Assembly (NCBI GenBank): GCA_030849065.1 | Contig: JASAON010001363.1 | Location: 1 to 16,713 of the forward strand | DNA: 16,713 nucleotides | Reading direction: 5' to 3' | From: Jaenimonas drosophilae | Lineage: Eukaryota > Euglenozoa > Kinetoplastea > Trypanosomatida > Trypanosomatidae | Shown: positions 1 to 8,143 of the stretch, one piece after another | Layout of the letters: each line of letters opens with the position of its first letter | Numbering within the stretch: position 1 is the first letter of the stretch | Notes under the pieces: model-generated | What the model saw: only the letters and a program-made list of their open reading frames with translations | Databases searched by the model: none | Told to the model about the DNA's origin: nothing | Program-made: the position numbers and the translations under genes

Positions 1-1206
1 CTTTTCCGGTGCCTCACCATGAAGTGTACCAAGCTTTTCGAAGCTTGCAGCTGCCGATGCGCGGAAGAGATGCAGGAGGATGGAGCCGGCCACACTCACG
101 TTGTAGGAGTCGATGGCGGCGTTGGGCAGCGGCAGGGTGAGCACCTGATATGGAACGCTCCACTCACCATCTAGGGAGCCCAATCCATGAGCCTCCGAGC
201 CAAGAAGCAGCATCGGCCCCAGTGGTTGTGGCCCGCCGGCCTCCACCTCCTTCTTCACCGCCAGGTTGTGCGAGTGCATGCGCTTCGCCACTACAAAAGC
301 CGGCTCGGCATCTTGTGACGGAACGGCCAACAAGGGCAGCAGGCCATGACGTGCTGCGATGGCGCTGAGCAGGTTGACACACGACTCACCCACCTCCGTG
401 TGCTTCTGGAAGAGCTTCAGCCTTGGGCTGAAGACGGTGCCCTCACTGGCGCGAATGACCTTCTCATTGAAGGGGTCCACGCAGTCAACGAGCAGCACAC
501 TCTCGTAGCCCATATCCACGGCGGCACGAATGAGGGTGCCCACGTTGCTCGGAATGCGCAACCCAACCAACACCGCCATGGAGCCAACGCGCACGGCCGC
601 GGGGCTGGACGCCTCACCCCCATCCCCATCCACCTCATTCATGAGGGAGGCGAGTGGGGTGAGGAAGGCGTCTGAGCTCCACGGGAACTCAGCCGCGAAG
701 CCGTCGCTGTACTCCGCACTGAGGAGCTGCTTCTTAATCGTCACAGGCGGGCATCGCACGAGGTAGGTTGGAAGCTCCTCCCCTACACACCACTCGGGCA
801 ATGAGTTGGAGGTGTTGGGGAGGTACACGACGTTGGGGCGAAGGCCGTAGTCCCGCCATACACGACGAATGGTGTTGGCACCACCCACCACACAGGCCCC
901 GAGGGAGGCACGCACCTCTTTGCTTCGGCTCACCACACGTGAGGCGGCCCACAACTGCTTGGCCGTCACAGCGCCATCTAGAGCAGCTGTATCTTGTTGT
1001 TGTTGTTGTTGTTGTTGTGTGGCTGAGATATCCACGATGGCGGTGGAGGCCACACGCCGTCCGTGGAGGTCCTCGAGGTCGGCGAAGAGGGTTGGGTGAG
1101 GTGGGGCGGTGGCGCGTTGAAGCTGTGCCGTGGCGAGCATCGCCGAGATGGAGGAGGCTGGACGAACACGTCGATACTTCATGCACATGCGCGTGAGGGA
1201 GGCCAT
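1..1206 (-). CDS. SpoU/TrmH-family (SPOUT) RNA 2'-O-ribose methyltransferase, 3' end cut by window edge
   Basis: Open from the ATG at 1204-1206 to base 1 with no stop, 402 codons visible, so the C-terminus lies outside the window. The three SpoU motifs are present. Motif 1 (around residues 215-257) has RIPSNVGTLIRAA, with the family Asn and Arg at about 221 and 227. Motif 2 is LLLGSEAHGLG (about 333-343). Motif 3 is AIDSYNVSVAGSILL (about 364-378). These form the knotted SAM-binding fold that methylates ribose 2'-OH in rRNA or tRNA. The region around residues 82-180 resembles the substrate-binding domain of the family. The N-terminus is rich in Arg/Ser/Ala with almost no acidic residues up to about residue 40, so mitochondrial targeting and an MRM-like role in mitochondrial rRNA modification are plausible but inferred. 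A Gln8 run (about 64-71) comes from a CAA repeat. It is the last gene transcribed in the window. Confidence 0.85.
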   Translation of the reverse strand, partial: MASLTRMCMKYRRVRPASSISAMLATAQLQRATAPPHPTLFADLEDLHGRRVASTAIVDISATQQQQQQQQDTAALDGAVTAKQLWAASRVVSRSKEVRASLGACVVGGANTIRRVWRDYGLRPNVVYLPNTSNSLPEWCVGEELPTYLVRCPPVTIKKQLLSAEYSDGFAAEFPWSSDAFLTPLASLMNEVDGDGGEASSPAAVRVGSMAVLVGLRIPSNVGTLIRAAVDMGYESVLLVDCVDPFNEKVIRASEGTVFSPRLKLFQKHTEVGESCVNLLSAIAARHGLLPLLAVPSQDAEPAFVVAKRMHSHNLAVKKEVEAGGPQPLGPMLLLGSEAHGLGSLDGEWSVPYQVLTLPLPNAAIDSYNVSVAGSILLHLFRASAAASFEKLGTLHGEAPEK

Positions 1207-1301
1207 CGTTGTTCTTGTTGTTGGTTGTGAAGGGGTGATTCTCTAGTCTAGGAAGATGATGTGGGTGGGGGCCTACAGACTGTGTGGCCGGACGTACGTA
1301 C

Positions 1302-1337
1302 CTACAAACAAAGAAGAGAAAGAATGTGAAGGGTAGG
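1302..1337 (-). promoter_or_regulatory. Predicted trans-splice acceptor for the SpoU methyltransferase mRNA
   Basis: On the minus strand a pyrimidine-rich stretch (1304-1336), ending TTTGTTTG, runs into TAG with the AG at 1303-1302. The leader from 1301 to 1207 is 95 nt and has no ATG. This is the expected layout for spliced-leader addition; the exact AG is inferred. Confidence 0.6.
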
Positions 1338-1430
1338 CGAATGAATATGAAGGCCACAACATATTAAATCACAAGGACACACACACACACAAACATTTCT
1401 TGTTCTTTATGATTCTTCATGTTCATGAGC

Positions 1431-2252
1431 TCAACGAAAGTTGGGGTGGGAGCGGAAGCTCTTGTTCCACCCCCCTGTTGCGGTACCTGCACGGGAGAGG
1501 CGCACATCTTCCATCCCATCACTCTCCCGCTCCAGCGCCTCACGCAGCTCTCGCGGGAGAACGTCGTGGGTGAAGTTGTCATGGGCACTCTCCCGCCCTT
1601 CAGCGAGGTTGGCGGCCTTTTCTTCATCGCGACTACGTCGGCGTTGCATCCGCCGCTTGCGTTCCTGCCCGTTCTGAATCACCTGCGAGAGGGTTAAGTC
1701 GGGCCGGAACTCACGCTTCTCACGGCTCATGCGTGAAACAAGATAGTCAGCGCGATTGCTCCACTGCATGTACGTCTCTTGCAGGAACTTCTCCGTCTTG
1801 CGTTGGTCGTGGGTGAGGAGCCAACAAAAGTCGTCGGTGGCGCGGGTTTCAACCCGGTTGGCGAGCTCCGCACTCCACATGATGGTGCTGCTGCTCGTCG
1901 CGCTGGACTGATTGCGCAGGCCACACCGCAAGCGTTCCTTGTCATTCATGTAGCTCGCCAAGACCTCCGCCTCTGGGGTTGGTGGCAGGGTGAAGAAGAG
2001 CTCTGAGTAGAACCACTCCAACTTGGGGATGCAACGGAGCTCCTCGGCGAGGGCCATCACCTCACCAAGAAAGGCATACTGCGCGGCGTGGTTCAGAAAA
2101 TCAAAGAGCTTGCCAACACGGAGCTCCTCACCTTCCATGACGTTGGGCTGCGGGAGGAGGAACCAGCCAGCGGGGGCGGAGCTCCACGTGGATGGGGGAA
2201 AGGAGAGGCGGGCACGTGCGGCACTACGCCAAGTGAGGGTGCGGCCCAACAT
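1431..2252 (-). CDS. Conserved-looking hypothetical protein, probably mitochondrial
   Basis: A 273-residue protein from an ATG at 2250-2252 to TGA at 1431-1433. I do not recognise the family. The first 17 residues (MLGRTLTWRSAARARLS) are Arg-rich and lack acidic residues, like a mitochondrial presequence. The middle (about 45-175) looks like an alpha-helical globular domain, rich in aromatic and charged residues and with a DFLNHAAQYAFLGEVMALAEEL helix-like segment. Residues about 195-225 are strongly basic (ERKRRMQRRRSRDEEK) and could be a coiled coil or RNA-binding helix. No transmembrane segment or metal-binding motif is visible. The coding case rests on gene-like spacing (231 bp upstream, 224 bp downstream), a close splice acceptor, and non-repetitive sequence. 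A mitoribosomal or RNA-editing accessory subunit is one possibility, but only a guess. Confidence 0.72.
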   Translation of the reverse strand: MLGRTLTWRSAARARLSFPPSTWSSAPAGWFLLPQPNVMEGEELRVGKLFDFLNHAAQYAFLGEVMALAEELRCIPKLEWFYSELFFTLPPTPEAEVLASYMNDKERLRCGLRNQSSATSSSTIMWSAELANRVETRATDDFCWLLTHDQRKTEKFLQETYMQWSNRADYLVSRMSREKREFRPDLTLSQVIQNGQERKRRMQRRRSRDEEKAANLAEGRESAHDNFTHDVLPRELREALERESDGMEDVRLSRAGTATGGWNKSFRSHPNFR

Positions 2253-2262
2253 GGATGTATCC

Positions 2263-2310
2263 CTCTAACTTACAACAACAACAACAACAACAACAAGAGC
2301 AAGAGAGCAA
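2263..2310 (-). promoter_or_regulatory. Predicted trans-splice acceptor in which a (TTG)n repeat serves as the pyrimidine tract
   Basis: On the sense strand a CT-rich stretch (2296-2310) is followed by a run of about eight TTG triplets (plus-strand CAA repeat, 2273-2295). Candidate AGs lie at 2270-2269, 2266-2265 and 2264-2263, only 10-16 nt before the ATG at 2252. Confidence 0.55.
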
Positions 2311-2483
2311 GGCCATCATCAGTGTGGTGTAGCGTAGGATGAATGTATATAGAGAGAGCATGCGTGGATGCATGCCATACGTACAGCAGTAAAGCATGAC
2401 TATGAGCTTCAGGATGCCAACGACCAACACACACACGCACACGTACACGTACACGTGCACGTGCAAGCCAACAACTTTCATCA

Positions 2484-3335
2484 TCAACGCAGCGCGATGC
2501 AGGTCGGGCAGAGGCCGAAGGTGTCGCGCACCAGCTCACTACACCCGCCACAACGTGGGGCGGAGCACTTGCCACACACCGTCACCGTCATGGGAGCACG
2601 AAGTGTGATGGAGCACAGACTACAACGACACAACTTGGCATCATCATCATCATCTTCTTCTTCTTCCATCACTTGTGTGGTCTGAGTAGGTGGAAGGAGA
2701 TGGCGGTTGTGGCGAGCGAAACCGCCGTAGAGGAGTGGCACGCTGCAGAGCACCACACCACACAATGGGCAGGTTGATGGAACACTACTCTGAAGAAGAT
2801 GGCACTGCGGGCATGCCAAGTGAAAGGTCATAGCATCATCATCATCTTCATGTTGTTGTTGTTGTTGGTCTTCTTCTTCTGAGTTGGCCTGCTTCCGCTT
2901 CGTCAGCATCGTTGCGTGGGCTTCTCCACAGGACGTTGCCACGGCCACCTCGTCGTGAGGAGATGAGGCTGAGCGTCCAAGAAGAATGGGGAAGGCAATC
3001 GCAATCGATGGTTGTTGTTGTTGTTGCTTCAGCGACTTGCGTGCTCGAGCATCTGCCGCGGATTGTGCCGTTTGCTCGGCCATCTCTGCCATGATGTGCA
3101 GCAAATGCTCGAAGCTCATTGGGGAGGCCAGAACGCCACCGGTGATGCGCGCGCACTCATGAAAAACATGCACCGCACCAACCAAGGATACGACGGACAC
3201 CTCCACACGAAAAGCACGCAACGTGCGCATCACCGCAAACACATCGTTGGGATCAATGAGGGTAACGGAGGCGGAGATGAGGAGGATGCGGCGCTGCACA
3301 CAGGCATCCTCTTCAGCATGTGTTGTTGTTGTTGC

Positions 3336-3366
<31 letters not shown>

Positions 3367-3701
3367 TCTTGTGCTGCAACAACACGCTTGAGATCAACCA
3401 ACTCCGCCAGTGCCATGCGCAGGCCATTCTCCAAGGACGTCGCGCCAGAACCACCAAAGAGGAAGTAGGAGGTCTCGAGGGTGTTGCAGATGTCACTCAT
3501 ACTAGTTGTTGGTGGCAGCAAACGGTGTGCCACACCATCGCGCATCACCACCACACCGAGAGCAGCGAGCGGGGAGGCGTTGAGATACTGCGATGCAAAG
3601 CTGAGAATGGGCGAGCGGAGTGCTAGTAGGTAGGATGGAAGATAGTCCGAGCTGCGATTCATCGCATCACTTCCGTCGAGGAGGAGTACGGTGCGCAACA
3701 T
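2484..3701 (-). CDS. SSL1: TFIIH core subunit p44/SSL1-like protein
   Basis: A 405-residue protein, close to the usual p44 length of about 400. Residues 1-240 match the SSL1-type von Willebrand A-like domain: LLLDGSDAMNRSSDYLPS (6-23), a long helix, PLAALGVVVMRDG (44-56), and GATSLENGLRMALAEL (86-101), the p44 'SLxNxL' block. A first zinc site follows (CPQC at 297-300, CPLC at 311-314) with the typical LCSVPLL and RHLLPP segments. The C-terminus has a C4C4 RING-like finger (Cys at 358/360/363, 376/379, 384/387, 398/401). In TFIIH this subunit binds and stimulates the XPD helicase in transcription initiation and nucleotide excision repair. The start at 3699-3701 was chosen because the VWA domain begins there; a GTG-initiated extension upstream would cross the splice acceptor. 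Ser10 (113-122), two Gln5 runs and Asp/Glu runs lie in linkers. Confidence 0.9.
3322..3365. repeat. Compound (GTT)n(GAT)n triplet repeat in TFIIH p44 coding sequence
   Basis: A short GTT run (3322-3334) adjoins about nine GAT units (3337-3365). On the sense strand it encodes a Ser10 run followed by Ala-Thr4. Confidence 0.85.
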
Positions 3702-3774
3702 GATGAAGATGGTTCCTGCTCCTCCTCTGCTTTTCACGCTGACACACACACACACACACGCTGCCAACGGGGTG

Positions 3775-3836
3775 CTACACGATTGATGATGATGATGAAT
3801 GAATGAATGAAGTGAAGAAGAATGACAAACCGAACC
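3775..3836 (-). promoter_or_regulatory. Predicted trans-splice acceptor for the TFIIH p44 mRNA
   Basis: A long C/T-rich stretch on the sense strand (3777-3836), including ATTC and ATC repeats, ends in GTGTAG with the AG at 3776-3775. The leader 3702-3774 is 73 nt, lacks ATG, and contains a short (GT)n run. Confidence 0.6.
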
Positions 3837-3920
3837 AAGCTCCCATGGAACACCACCACAACCACCCACACCTACCTACACACAACCAAGATATTCGTGT
3901 GATGATATTATCATGCTCCC

Positions 3921-5174
3921 CTACTCCTTCTTCAGGCACCTCGTACACTGGCAATCCGTCATGCCTCTTCGCTCCAGCTCCACCCGTCGCTCTGCAAATG
4001 GCAAATGCTTCAGGTGCGGATAGTAGTTGATGGTTAGCTCCTCTCCCGCACGTACATCGCGTGTGGCCACGAACTCACCCGTGGCCGCCACCTCAGCGGT
4101 GTTGGCGGCACAGGAGTGATTCAGCATCGCACGTACAAGATGCAGATCCACGGAGGCCAACCTTGGCATCGGCACATCGTTGTTGTTGTGTGGGACATCA
4201 ACGTCGTCGCTGTAGCGATGAAAACAGTTGGCGGTGATGCGTGACAACACACCCAGCATCTCCTCCATGGAGATGGTCGCGCGCACCTTCAGCGCATCCG
4301 TCATGCGCTCGTAAAAGTGCAACATCTCGTCACACATCACCTCGGGGCTGATGGAGATGCGCCCGCTCAGCCCACGCACCTCACTCATCGATGTTGGCAC
4401 CGTTCCAGACGCCACAGATGTGGAGATGATGCGCAACAACAAGAGCTGCGCGGCGGCGGCGTTGCGTTCCGACACATTGCCCGCCGCCTCTTCCTTCTGA
4501 AGTTGTGCGTATACATCGAGCTCAACACTCTGAAAGGCCTCGTTATAACACACCGCGCCGTGGTAAGTGGATTGCGCGGCAGCACGGCATTCGCGACTGC
4601 AGTACTCTTCATGACAGTTTGGGTTGCTACACGCAATGACGCGATGTTTGTGCTTGTGCTCATGATGTACGCCATCATCATCGTGTAGTGGGGTGGCACA
4701 GTTGGCACAACAGTTGTCCTGAGTGGGGTACATCATCCACGGCGGTGAGGCCTTGACAATCACCGACTGCGATGGCAGATTCATGGCTGCCACAACACCA
4801 CGACCGAGCGCGGTGTTGTGCTGTAGTTGCTCCAAGTGGCAGCCTGGACCAAGAAATGGATCAACGAAAATGTGTGTGTGTGAGTTGGTGCTCGGATAGC
4901 TCAGCACCTGCGTTTTGGGCAGGTGATGAATCGCACGCTGACAGCGTAGCTCATGTTGGCCGGAGAGATGATGCAACACACGCCCGGCCATTCGGTAGTC
5001 GGCGAGGGCGAAGTAGGGCAGGCCCATGGCGTAGTAGGCGTTGCCGCGGAAGAGAAAGGCCTCGGGAGGTGCAGCAGGTCCCAGAAGATTCATCATGTAG
5101 TCGCAGTGCTTCTTTAGCGCGGAGGTGCCACGCCAGGCAAGGGAGTAGGGAAGGGCAGCACTGCTGCTTGTCAT
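3921..5174 (-). CDS. SMYD-type SET-MYND domain protein with TPR-like N-terminus
   Basis: A 417-residue protein from the ATG at 5172-5174. Residues about 38-63 (EAFLFRGNAYYAMGLPYFALADY) resemble one tetratricopeptide repeat. The SET N-half starts near 119 with LGRGVVAAMNLPSQSVIVKASP. It is split by a MYND-like zinc finger, residues 156-209: C156, C159, C182, C187, C192, C196, H205, C209, including YCSREC. The SET catalytic half has LNHSCAANT (NHSC at 352-355) and AGEELTINYY (376-385), which form the SAM and lysine pocket. A post-SET CQCTRC (408-413) follows. Family members methylate lysines on histones or other proteins; the substrate here is unknown. The upstream GTG extension is Cys/Thr-rich spacer translation and lies across the splice acceptor, so I rejected it. 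A second, more divergent SET gene lies at 12837-14345. Confidence 0.85.
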   Translation of the reverse strand: MTSSSAALPYSLAWRGTSALKKHCDYMMNLLGPAAPPEAFLFRGNAYYAMGLPYFALADYRMAGRVLHHLSGQHELRCQRAIHHLPKTQVLSYPSTNSHTHIFVDPFLGPGCHLEQLQHNTALGRGVVAAMNLPSQSVIVKASPPWMMYPTQDNCCANCATPLHDDDGVHHEHKHKHRVIACSNPNCHEEYCSRECRAAAQSTYHGAVCYNEAFQSVELDVYAQLQKEEAAGNVSERNAAAAQLLLLRIISTSVASGTVPTSMSEVRGLSGRISISPEVMCDEMLHFYERMTDALKVRATISMEEMLGVLSRITANCFHRYSDDVDVPHNNNDVPMPRLASVDLHLVRAMLNHSCAANTAEVAATGEFVATRDVRAGEELTINYYPHLKHLPFAERRVELERRGMTDCQCTRCLKKE

Positions 5175-5243
5175 GGCCAATGATGATGATGATGATGATG
5201 TGGTAGGTACAACACCAACAACAACACAGACCACTGCTGAATA

Positions 5244-5288
5244 CTGCTTGGAATAAGAATGAAGAAGAAGGGAGGGAGAGAGGGGGAC
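5244..5288 (-). promoter_or_regulatory. Predicted trans-splice acceptor for the SET-MYND gene
   Basis: The sense strand has a nearly pure pyrimidine tract (5251-5288; CCCCCTCTCTCCCTCCC then CTTCTTC). It is followed by AGs at 5248-5247 and 5245-5244. The leader of about 70 nt has no ATG and contains an (ATC)n repeat at 5177-5199 just before the start. Confidence 0.7.
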
Positions 5289-5398
5289 ATAGATGTGCAA
5301 ACACACGCACCAACACACACCATCAGTACCACCACCACAATAACAACAACAACAACAACAACATGCCTTACTAGAAGTGTGTGTCTGTGTGTGTTTTC

Positions 5399-6883
5399 TC
5401 ACCACCACACAAGTGTGTTGGCCTTGATCTGGTTCAGCTGCTCCTCCTTCCACCGCCGTTGGCGCTGCATCAACGCCTCATAACGTCGCAATTGCCGCGG
5501 TGTGGCATCGAGACGTGCCATGTTGAGCGCCACCATGCGGCTCACCGTCACGCCAACCACCGCACCCAGTGAAGCGCCCACCAACACACCAGATGCCGCC
5601 ATGCGTCGTGCCAAGGTGGCATCACTCAACACCCACCACGGCAACACACCAACCATGGCCCCCGAGGAGGCCAATCCAACCACGTAGTTGATGGTAGAGC
5701 GATGCGTACGTAATTGTACTTGTTGTTGTTGTTGTGATGATTGGCCCACCTCAAATGGCCGTGGAAGCAACATGTGCTTCACACGTGTTGTGGCGCGATC
5801 ACCCACACAAAAGGCAGCCGCGAAGAGCGTCATGTTGCCACCCCACTTGATCATCGCCGCCGCCACGGACATATTCAGAATGGATAACACACCAACACCA
5901 GATGCTTTTAAGAACTGCACATCCACTTGGATGGCCTGCATCGCCTTGATGGTGCCGTGAAGGAGGCCGAGGGCGAGGCCACACTTGCACGAGAACCACA
6001 TCAACGACGGAGATGAATCGAGGAACGCATCGAGGCCGTAGAAGTCAATGTGTTGGCGGTGATGATGTGCCACGGTGGCGAGAGGCTGGCCGGTCTCGGC
6101 CACCTCCATCACGGCATGCCATGCCGCACTCGTGGCGGAGCGTTGTACGCCATCAAGCGGCATCGTTCGCATCAAACCACGCATGGAGGCTACATCATCA
6201 TCATCACTATGATTGTTGTTGTTGTTGTTGTTGTTGGCGGCTGCAGCCTCACGCTCGAGCTCCTCACGCCGTTCTTCACGCCGCCTTCGACGATGGCGCG
6301 CCTCAACTTGTGCTCGTGCGTAGTTTTCGTCCAGTGGTGGCGCAAAACCCAACAGACGCTTCATGTGCAGCATCATGCCAACAACATCATGATCCGCCTC
6401 CATCCGCTTCGCCCGTTTCACTTCCTGCACGGCACGGCCAACCTCAAGCTCTTGGCGGTATTTTTGCTGCCAGTACGTGTGTTGCACGTAGTCCTCCTCG
6501 CGGAGTGGGGTGCCATCAACGTTCTGTTCCTTATTCTCCATCCACTGCGGTGTGCGTTGATGCACATCGATGCCACGCACCACCACGCCAAAATCTTGAT
6601 GACGCTGCCGCTCCTCGGGCAAGAAGCCACTCAGCATCCTCCACAGTTGTGATGGATTGCCATCAAACGCATGCTCACCACCTCCGGCGCTGTCATAGGA
6701 TGTTGAGCTGCTTGTGCGAAACTGCGGTGATGAGCGACCAAGACCAAAGAGACGTGCCGCACTGACATCATCCGCCTTGACGGTGCTGGCGTTGTTGTTG
6801 GTATCTGGGGTTGTTGTTGTTGTTGGCTGCTGTTGTGATTCTTCTGTTGCTTCGTTTGGCTTGCGTCTGAAGAAGCTAAACAT
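5399..6883 (-). CDS. Putative Tim17/Tim22/Tim23-superfamily mitochondrial membrane protein with long N-terminal extension
   Basis: A 494-residue protein from the ATG at 6881-6883. The C-terminal part has four to five hydrophobic Gly/Ala-rich segments (about 296-317, 326-346, 347-362, 398-418, 429-452). The pattern CGLALGLLHG, then KWGGNMTLFAAAFCVGDR, then STINYVVGLASSGAMVGVL, then SGVLVGASLGAVVG resembles the Tim17-type order of TM1, WGG-x-FA TM2, polar D/R, an Asn before TM3 and Gly-rich TM3/TM4. Family members build mitochondrial inner-membrane translocases or complex I assembly factors (TIMMDC1/NDUFA11-like). The first 290 residues are hydrophilic and unrecognised, with Thr5, Asn8, Asp4 and a very basic helix (197-211). 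A Gln5 run sits in the TM2-TM3 loop. Assignment is from pattern only; another polytopic mitochondrial protein is possible. Confidence 0.6.
   Translation of the reverse strand: MFSFFRRKPNEATEESQQQPTTTTTPDTNNNASTVKADDVSAARLFGLGRSSPQFRTSSSTSYDSAGGGEHAFDGNPSQLWRMLSGFLPEERQRHQDFGVVVRGIDVHQRTPQWMENKEQNVDGTPLREEDYVQHTYWQQKYRQELEVGRAVQEVKRAKRMEADHDVVGMMLHMKRLLGFAPPLDENYARAQVEARHRRRRREERREELEREAAAANNNNNNNNHSDDDDVASMRGLMRTMPLDGVQRSATSAAWHAVMEVAETGQPLATVAHHHRQHIDFYGLDAFLDSSPSLMWFSCKCGLALGLLHGTIKAMQAIQVDVQFLKASGVGVLSILNMSVAAAMIKWGGNMTLFAAAFCVGDRATTRVKHMLLPRPFEVGQSSQQQQQVQLRTHRSTINYVVGLASSGAMVGVLPWWVLSDATLARRMAASGVLVGASLGAVVGVTVSRMVALNMARLDATPRQLRRYEALMQRQRRWKEEQLNQIKANTLVWW
6214..6236. repeat. (TTG)n triplet repeat coding Asn8 in the Tim17-like gene
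   Basis: About seven to eight TTG units, read as AAC codons (Asn8) on the minus strand, next to an Asp4 run from CAT units at 6193-6206. Confidence 0.85.
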
Positions 6884-6997
6884 GTTTCTATGCCTTCTCG
6901 CAACTACAACAACTACAACAACGTGTGGTGCTAGGACTACTCCTCCTCTTATCTGTGATCAACGTAGCGTGTTGTTCCCACAACGAGGCTACTACGA

Positions 6998-7080
6998 CTA
7001 CAACACCACACAACACAACAACAAAACACACATACACGTAAAAAAAACATGAAAGAATGAAGAAGAAGATGATGTATTGA
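6998..7080 (-). promoter_or_regulatory. Predicted trans-splice acceptor for the Tim17-like gene
   Basis: The sense strand is T/C/G-rich with few A (CTTCTTCATTC, then T8, then TGTTTTGTTGTTG) from about 7080 to 7001. It runs to TAG with the AG at 6999-6998. Further AGs lie closer to the ATG. The leader to 6884 (114 nt) has no ATG. Confidence 0.45.
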
Positions 7081-7100
7081 TGCTGCAATCACACGTGCTA

Positions 7101-7132
7101 CACACACACACACACACACACGCACACACAAA
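7101..7132. repeat. (CA)n dinucleotide microsatellite
   Basis: About ten CA units followed by an interrupted CGCACACACA, in the spacer between the UBC12-like and Tim17-like genes. No function is visible. Confidence 0.9.
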
Positions 7133-7161
7133 CACGTGATACTTGCTCACCCATGTGCCAA

Positions 7162-7821
7162 CTAGGGCATGGCATAATCCCCACTCATCCAGCGACGTAC
7201 CACCGTTGCAAAGCGCTGCTCATCTTCACGAAGAAGTTGTGCGGCTACCGCCGACACACCGGGCAGAGGATCTTGCGGGTTTGGCTCGCGAAGGAGCATC
7301 TCGAGCCACGCCACCACATCACCAACAACAAAGTGCGGCTTCCACTGCTCCTGCATCCCCAGGCACACACCCCAACCAGGTGGGGAGCTCGTGGTACATG
7401 CCGCCGCAAACACACCACCCGCGCCCTTCATCCCATCATCATCACCATCATCATTCTTCTTCACCTCCTCACGTTCGTGGCCTTCAATGTTGGGATGAAA
7501 GATGCGTTGTGGTCCCACGTAGCGCACCTTTGGCCCCTCCATCGGGAACTGTTCGGAGAAGTGCAGCTCAAAAACATAAACACCGCCACTCCAGAATCCA
7601 TCACGTGGATGTACCTCCACAGACATGAAAAAGTTGTCGGAGCGACGTACGTGTGTGGTTGGGTGGCAGCGGAGTTGTAGCACATCGGCACGCAAACGCT
7701 GCATCGCGAGGCTCTGACCAGGAATGATGGCGGCAGTTTTTCCGACATCACGTACATCCATCTGATTGGCATCACGGCATTCATCCATGCGCTTGCGCTC
7801 ACGTGAGAGTCGCGCCAACAT
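7162..7821 (-). CDS. UBC12-like (NEDD8-type) ubiquitin-conjugating enzyme E2 with a large insertion
   Basis: A 219-residue protein from the ATG at 7819-7821 to TAG at 7162-7164. The UBC fold is clear: VYVFELHFSEQFPMEGPKV (81-99), HPN at 109-111, GVCLGMQEQWKP with the catalytic Cys at 153, and EPNPQDPLPG (179-188). The end, RRWMSGDYAMP, resembles the RSMRGGY end of UBC12/UBE2M, and the short N-terminus MLARLSRERKRMDE resembles the UBC12 N-terminal tail that docks on the NEDD8 E1. This suggests a NEDD8 rather than ubiquitin E2. HPN Asn to Cys is 42 residues instead of the usual 8, through an acidic/low-complexity insertion of about 34 residues. A longer reading frame begins only at a TTG; its Ile-rich 'membrane' segment is translation of an ATC repeat and was not used. 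Confidence 0.85.
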   Translation of the reverse strand: MLARLSRERKRMDECRDANQMDVRDVGKTAAIIPGQSLAMQRLRADVLQLRCHPTTHVRRSDNFFMSVEVHPRDGFWSGGVYVFELHFSEQFPMEGPKVRYVGPQRIFHPNIEGHEREEVKKNDDGDDDGMKGAGGVFAAACTTSSPPGWGVCLGMQEQWKPHFVVGDVVAWLEMLLREPNPQDPLPGVSAVAAQLLREDEQRFATVVRRWMSGDYAMP

Positions 7822-7935
7822 GATGATGATGTAGATGATGATGATAGTGGCGGTGAGGATGTTGAGTGACAATACACACAGCAGAATCTGTTTTGCTGCG
7901 GATGTGAAAGGGTTGCTGTGCAGGATGCTGGCAGG

Positions 7936-8025
7936 CTACAAACACATAAATGATGATGATGATGATGAATGATCGGAGCTACAACAATCCTTCAGCAACA
8001 CAGAGAATAGGAAGAAGAATGTGTA
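7936..8025 (-). promoter_or_regulatory. Predicted trans-splice acceptor region for the UBC12-like gene
   Basis: Two candidates lie in tandem. A clear pyrimidine tract (about 7996-8025) ends in GTTGTAG with the AG at 7980-7979. A second AG at 7937-7936 follows an (ATC)n and TTTATGTGTTTG stretch. Only the second leaves the leader (7822-7935, 114 nt) free of ATG, so I favour it. Confidence 0.45.
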
Positions 8026-8143
8026 GCAATGTCATGCATGCGTTATCACGATTAGCATGTGCTTAACGTCAGCTCGCCATAAATCTTCACGCGCACACTT
8101 CAAAGTTGTGTTTGCCCGCTCATGGGTGCCTTCACATCATGAG

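Noticed and set aside
2435..2464. Short run of ACGT/GCACGTGC palindromes that might be a protein-binding site
   Set aside because: It is part of an alternating CA/GT-like simple sequence in a 3' UTR; nothing else supports a binding site.
3702..3869. N-terminal extension of TFIIH p44
   Set aside because: It begins at a GTG, contains Cys-Val repeats from a GT microsatellite and spans the predicted splice acceptor at 3775.
5175..5453. Cys-rich N-terminal extension of the SET-MYND protein
   Set aside because: It starts at GTG, includes Cys7 from a TTG-class repeat, overlaps the end of the Tim17-like gene and crosses the best pyrimidine tract in the window.
6013..6765. 250-codon plus-strand open frame opposite the Tim17-like gene
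   Set aside because: It is an antisense shadow: His/Arg/Cys-rich, no domain, and wholly inside a better minus-strand gene. The same applies to the plus-strand frames at 768-1196, 3012-3338, 4772-5206 and 7153-7680.
7822..7872. Ile-rich membrane-anchor-like N-terminal extension of the UBC12-like E2
   Set aside because: It starts at TTG, not ATG, and the Ile run is just translation of an ATC repeat. The ATG at 7821 gives a UBC12-like N-terminus.
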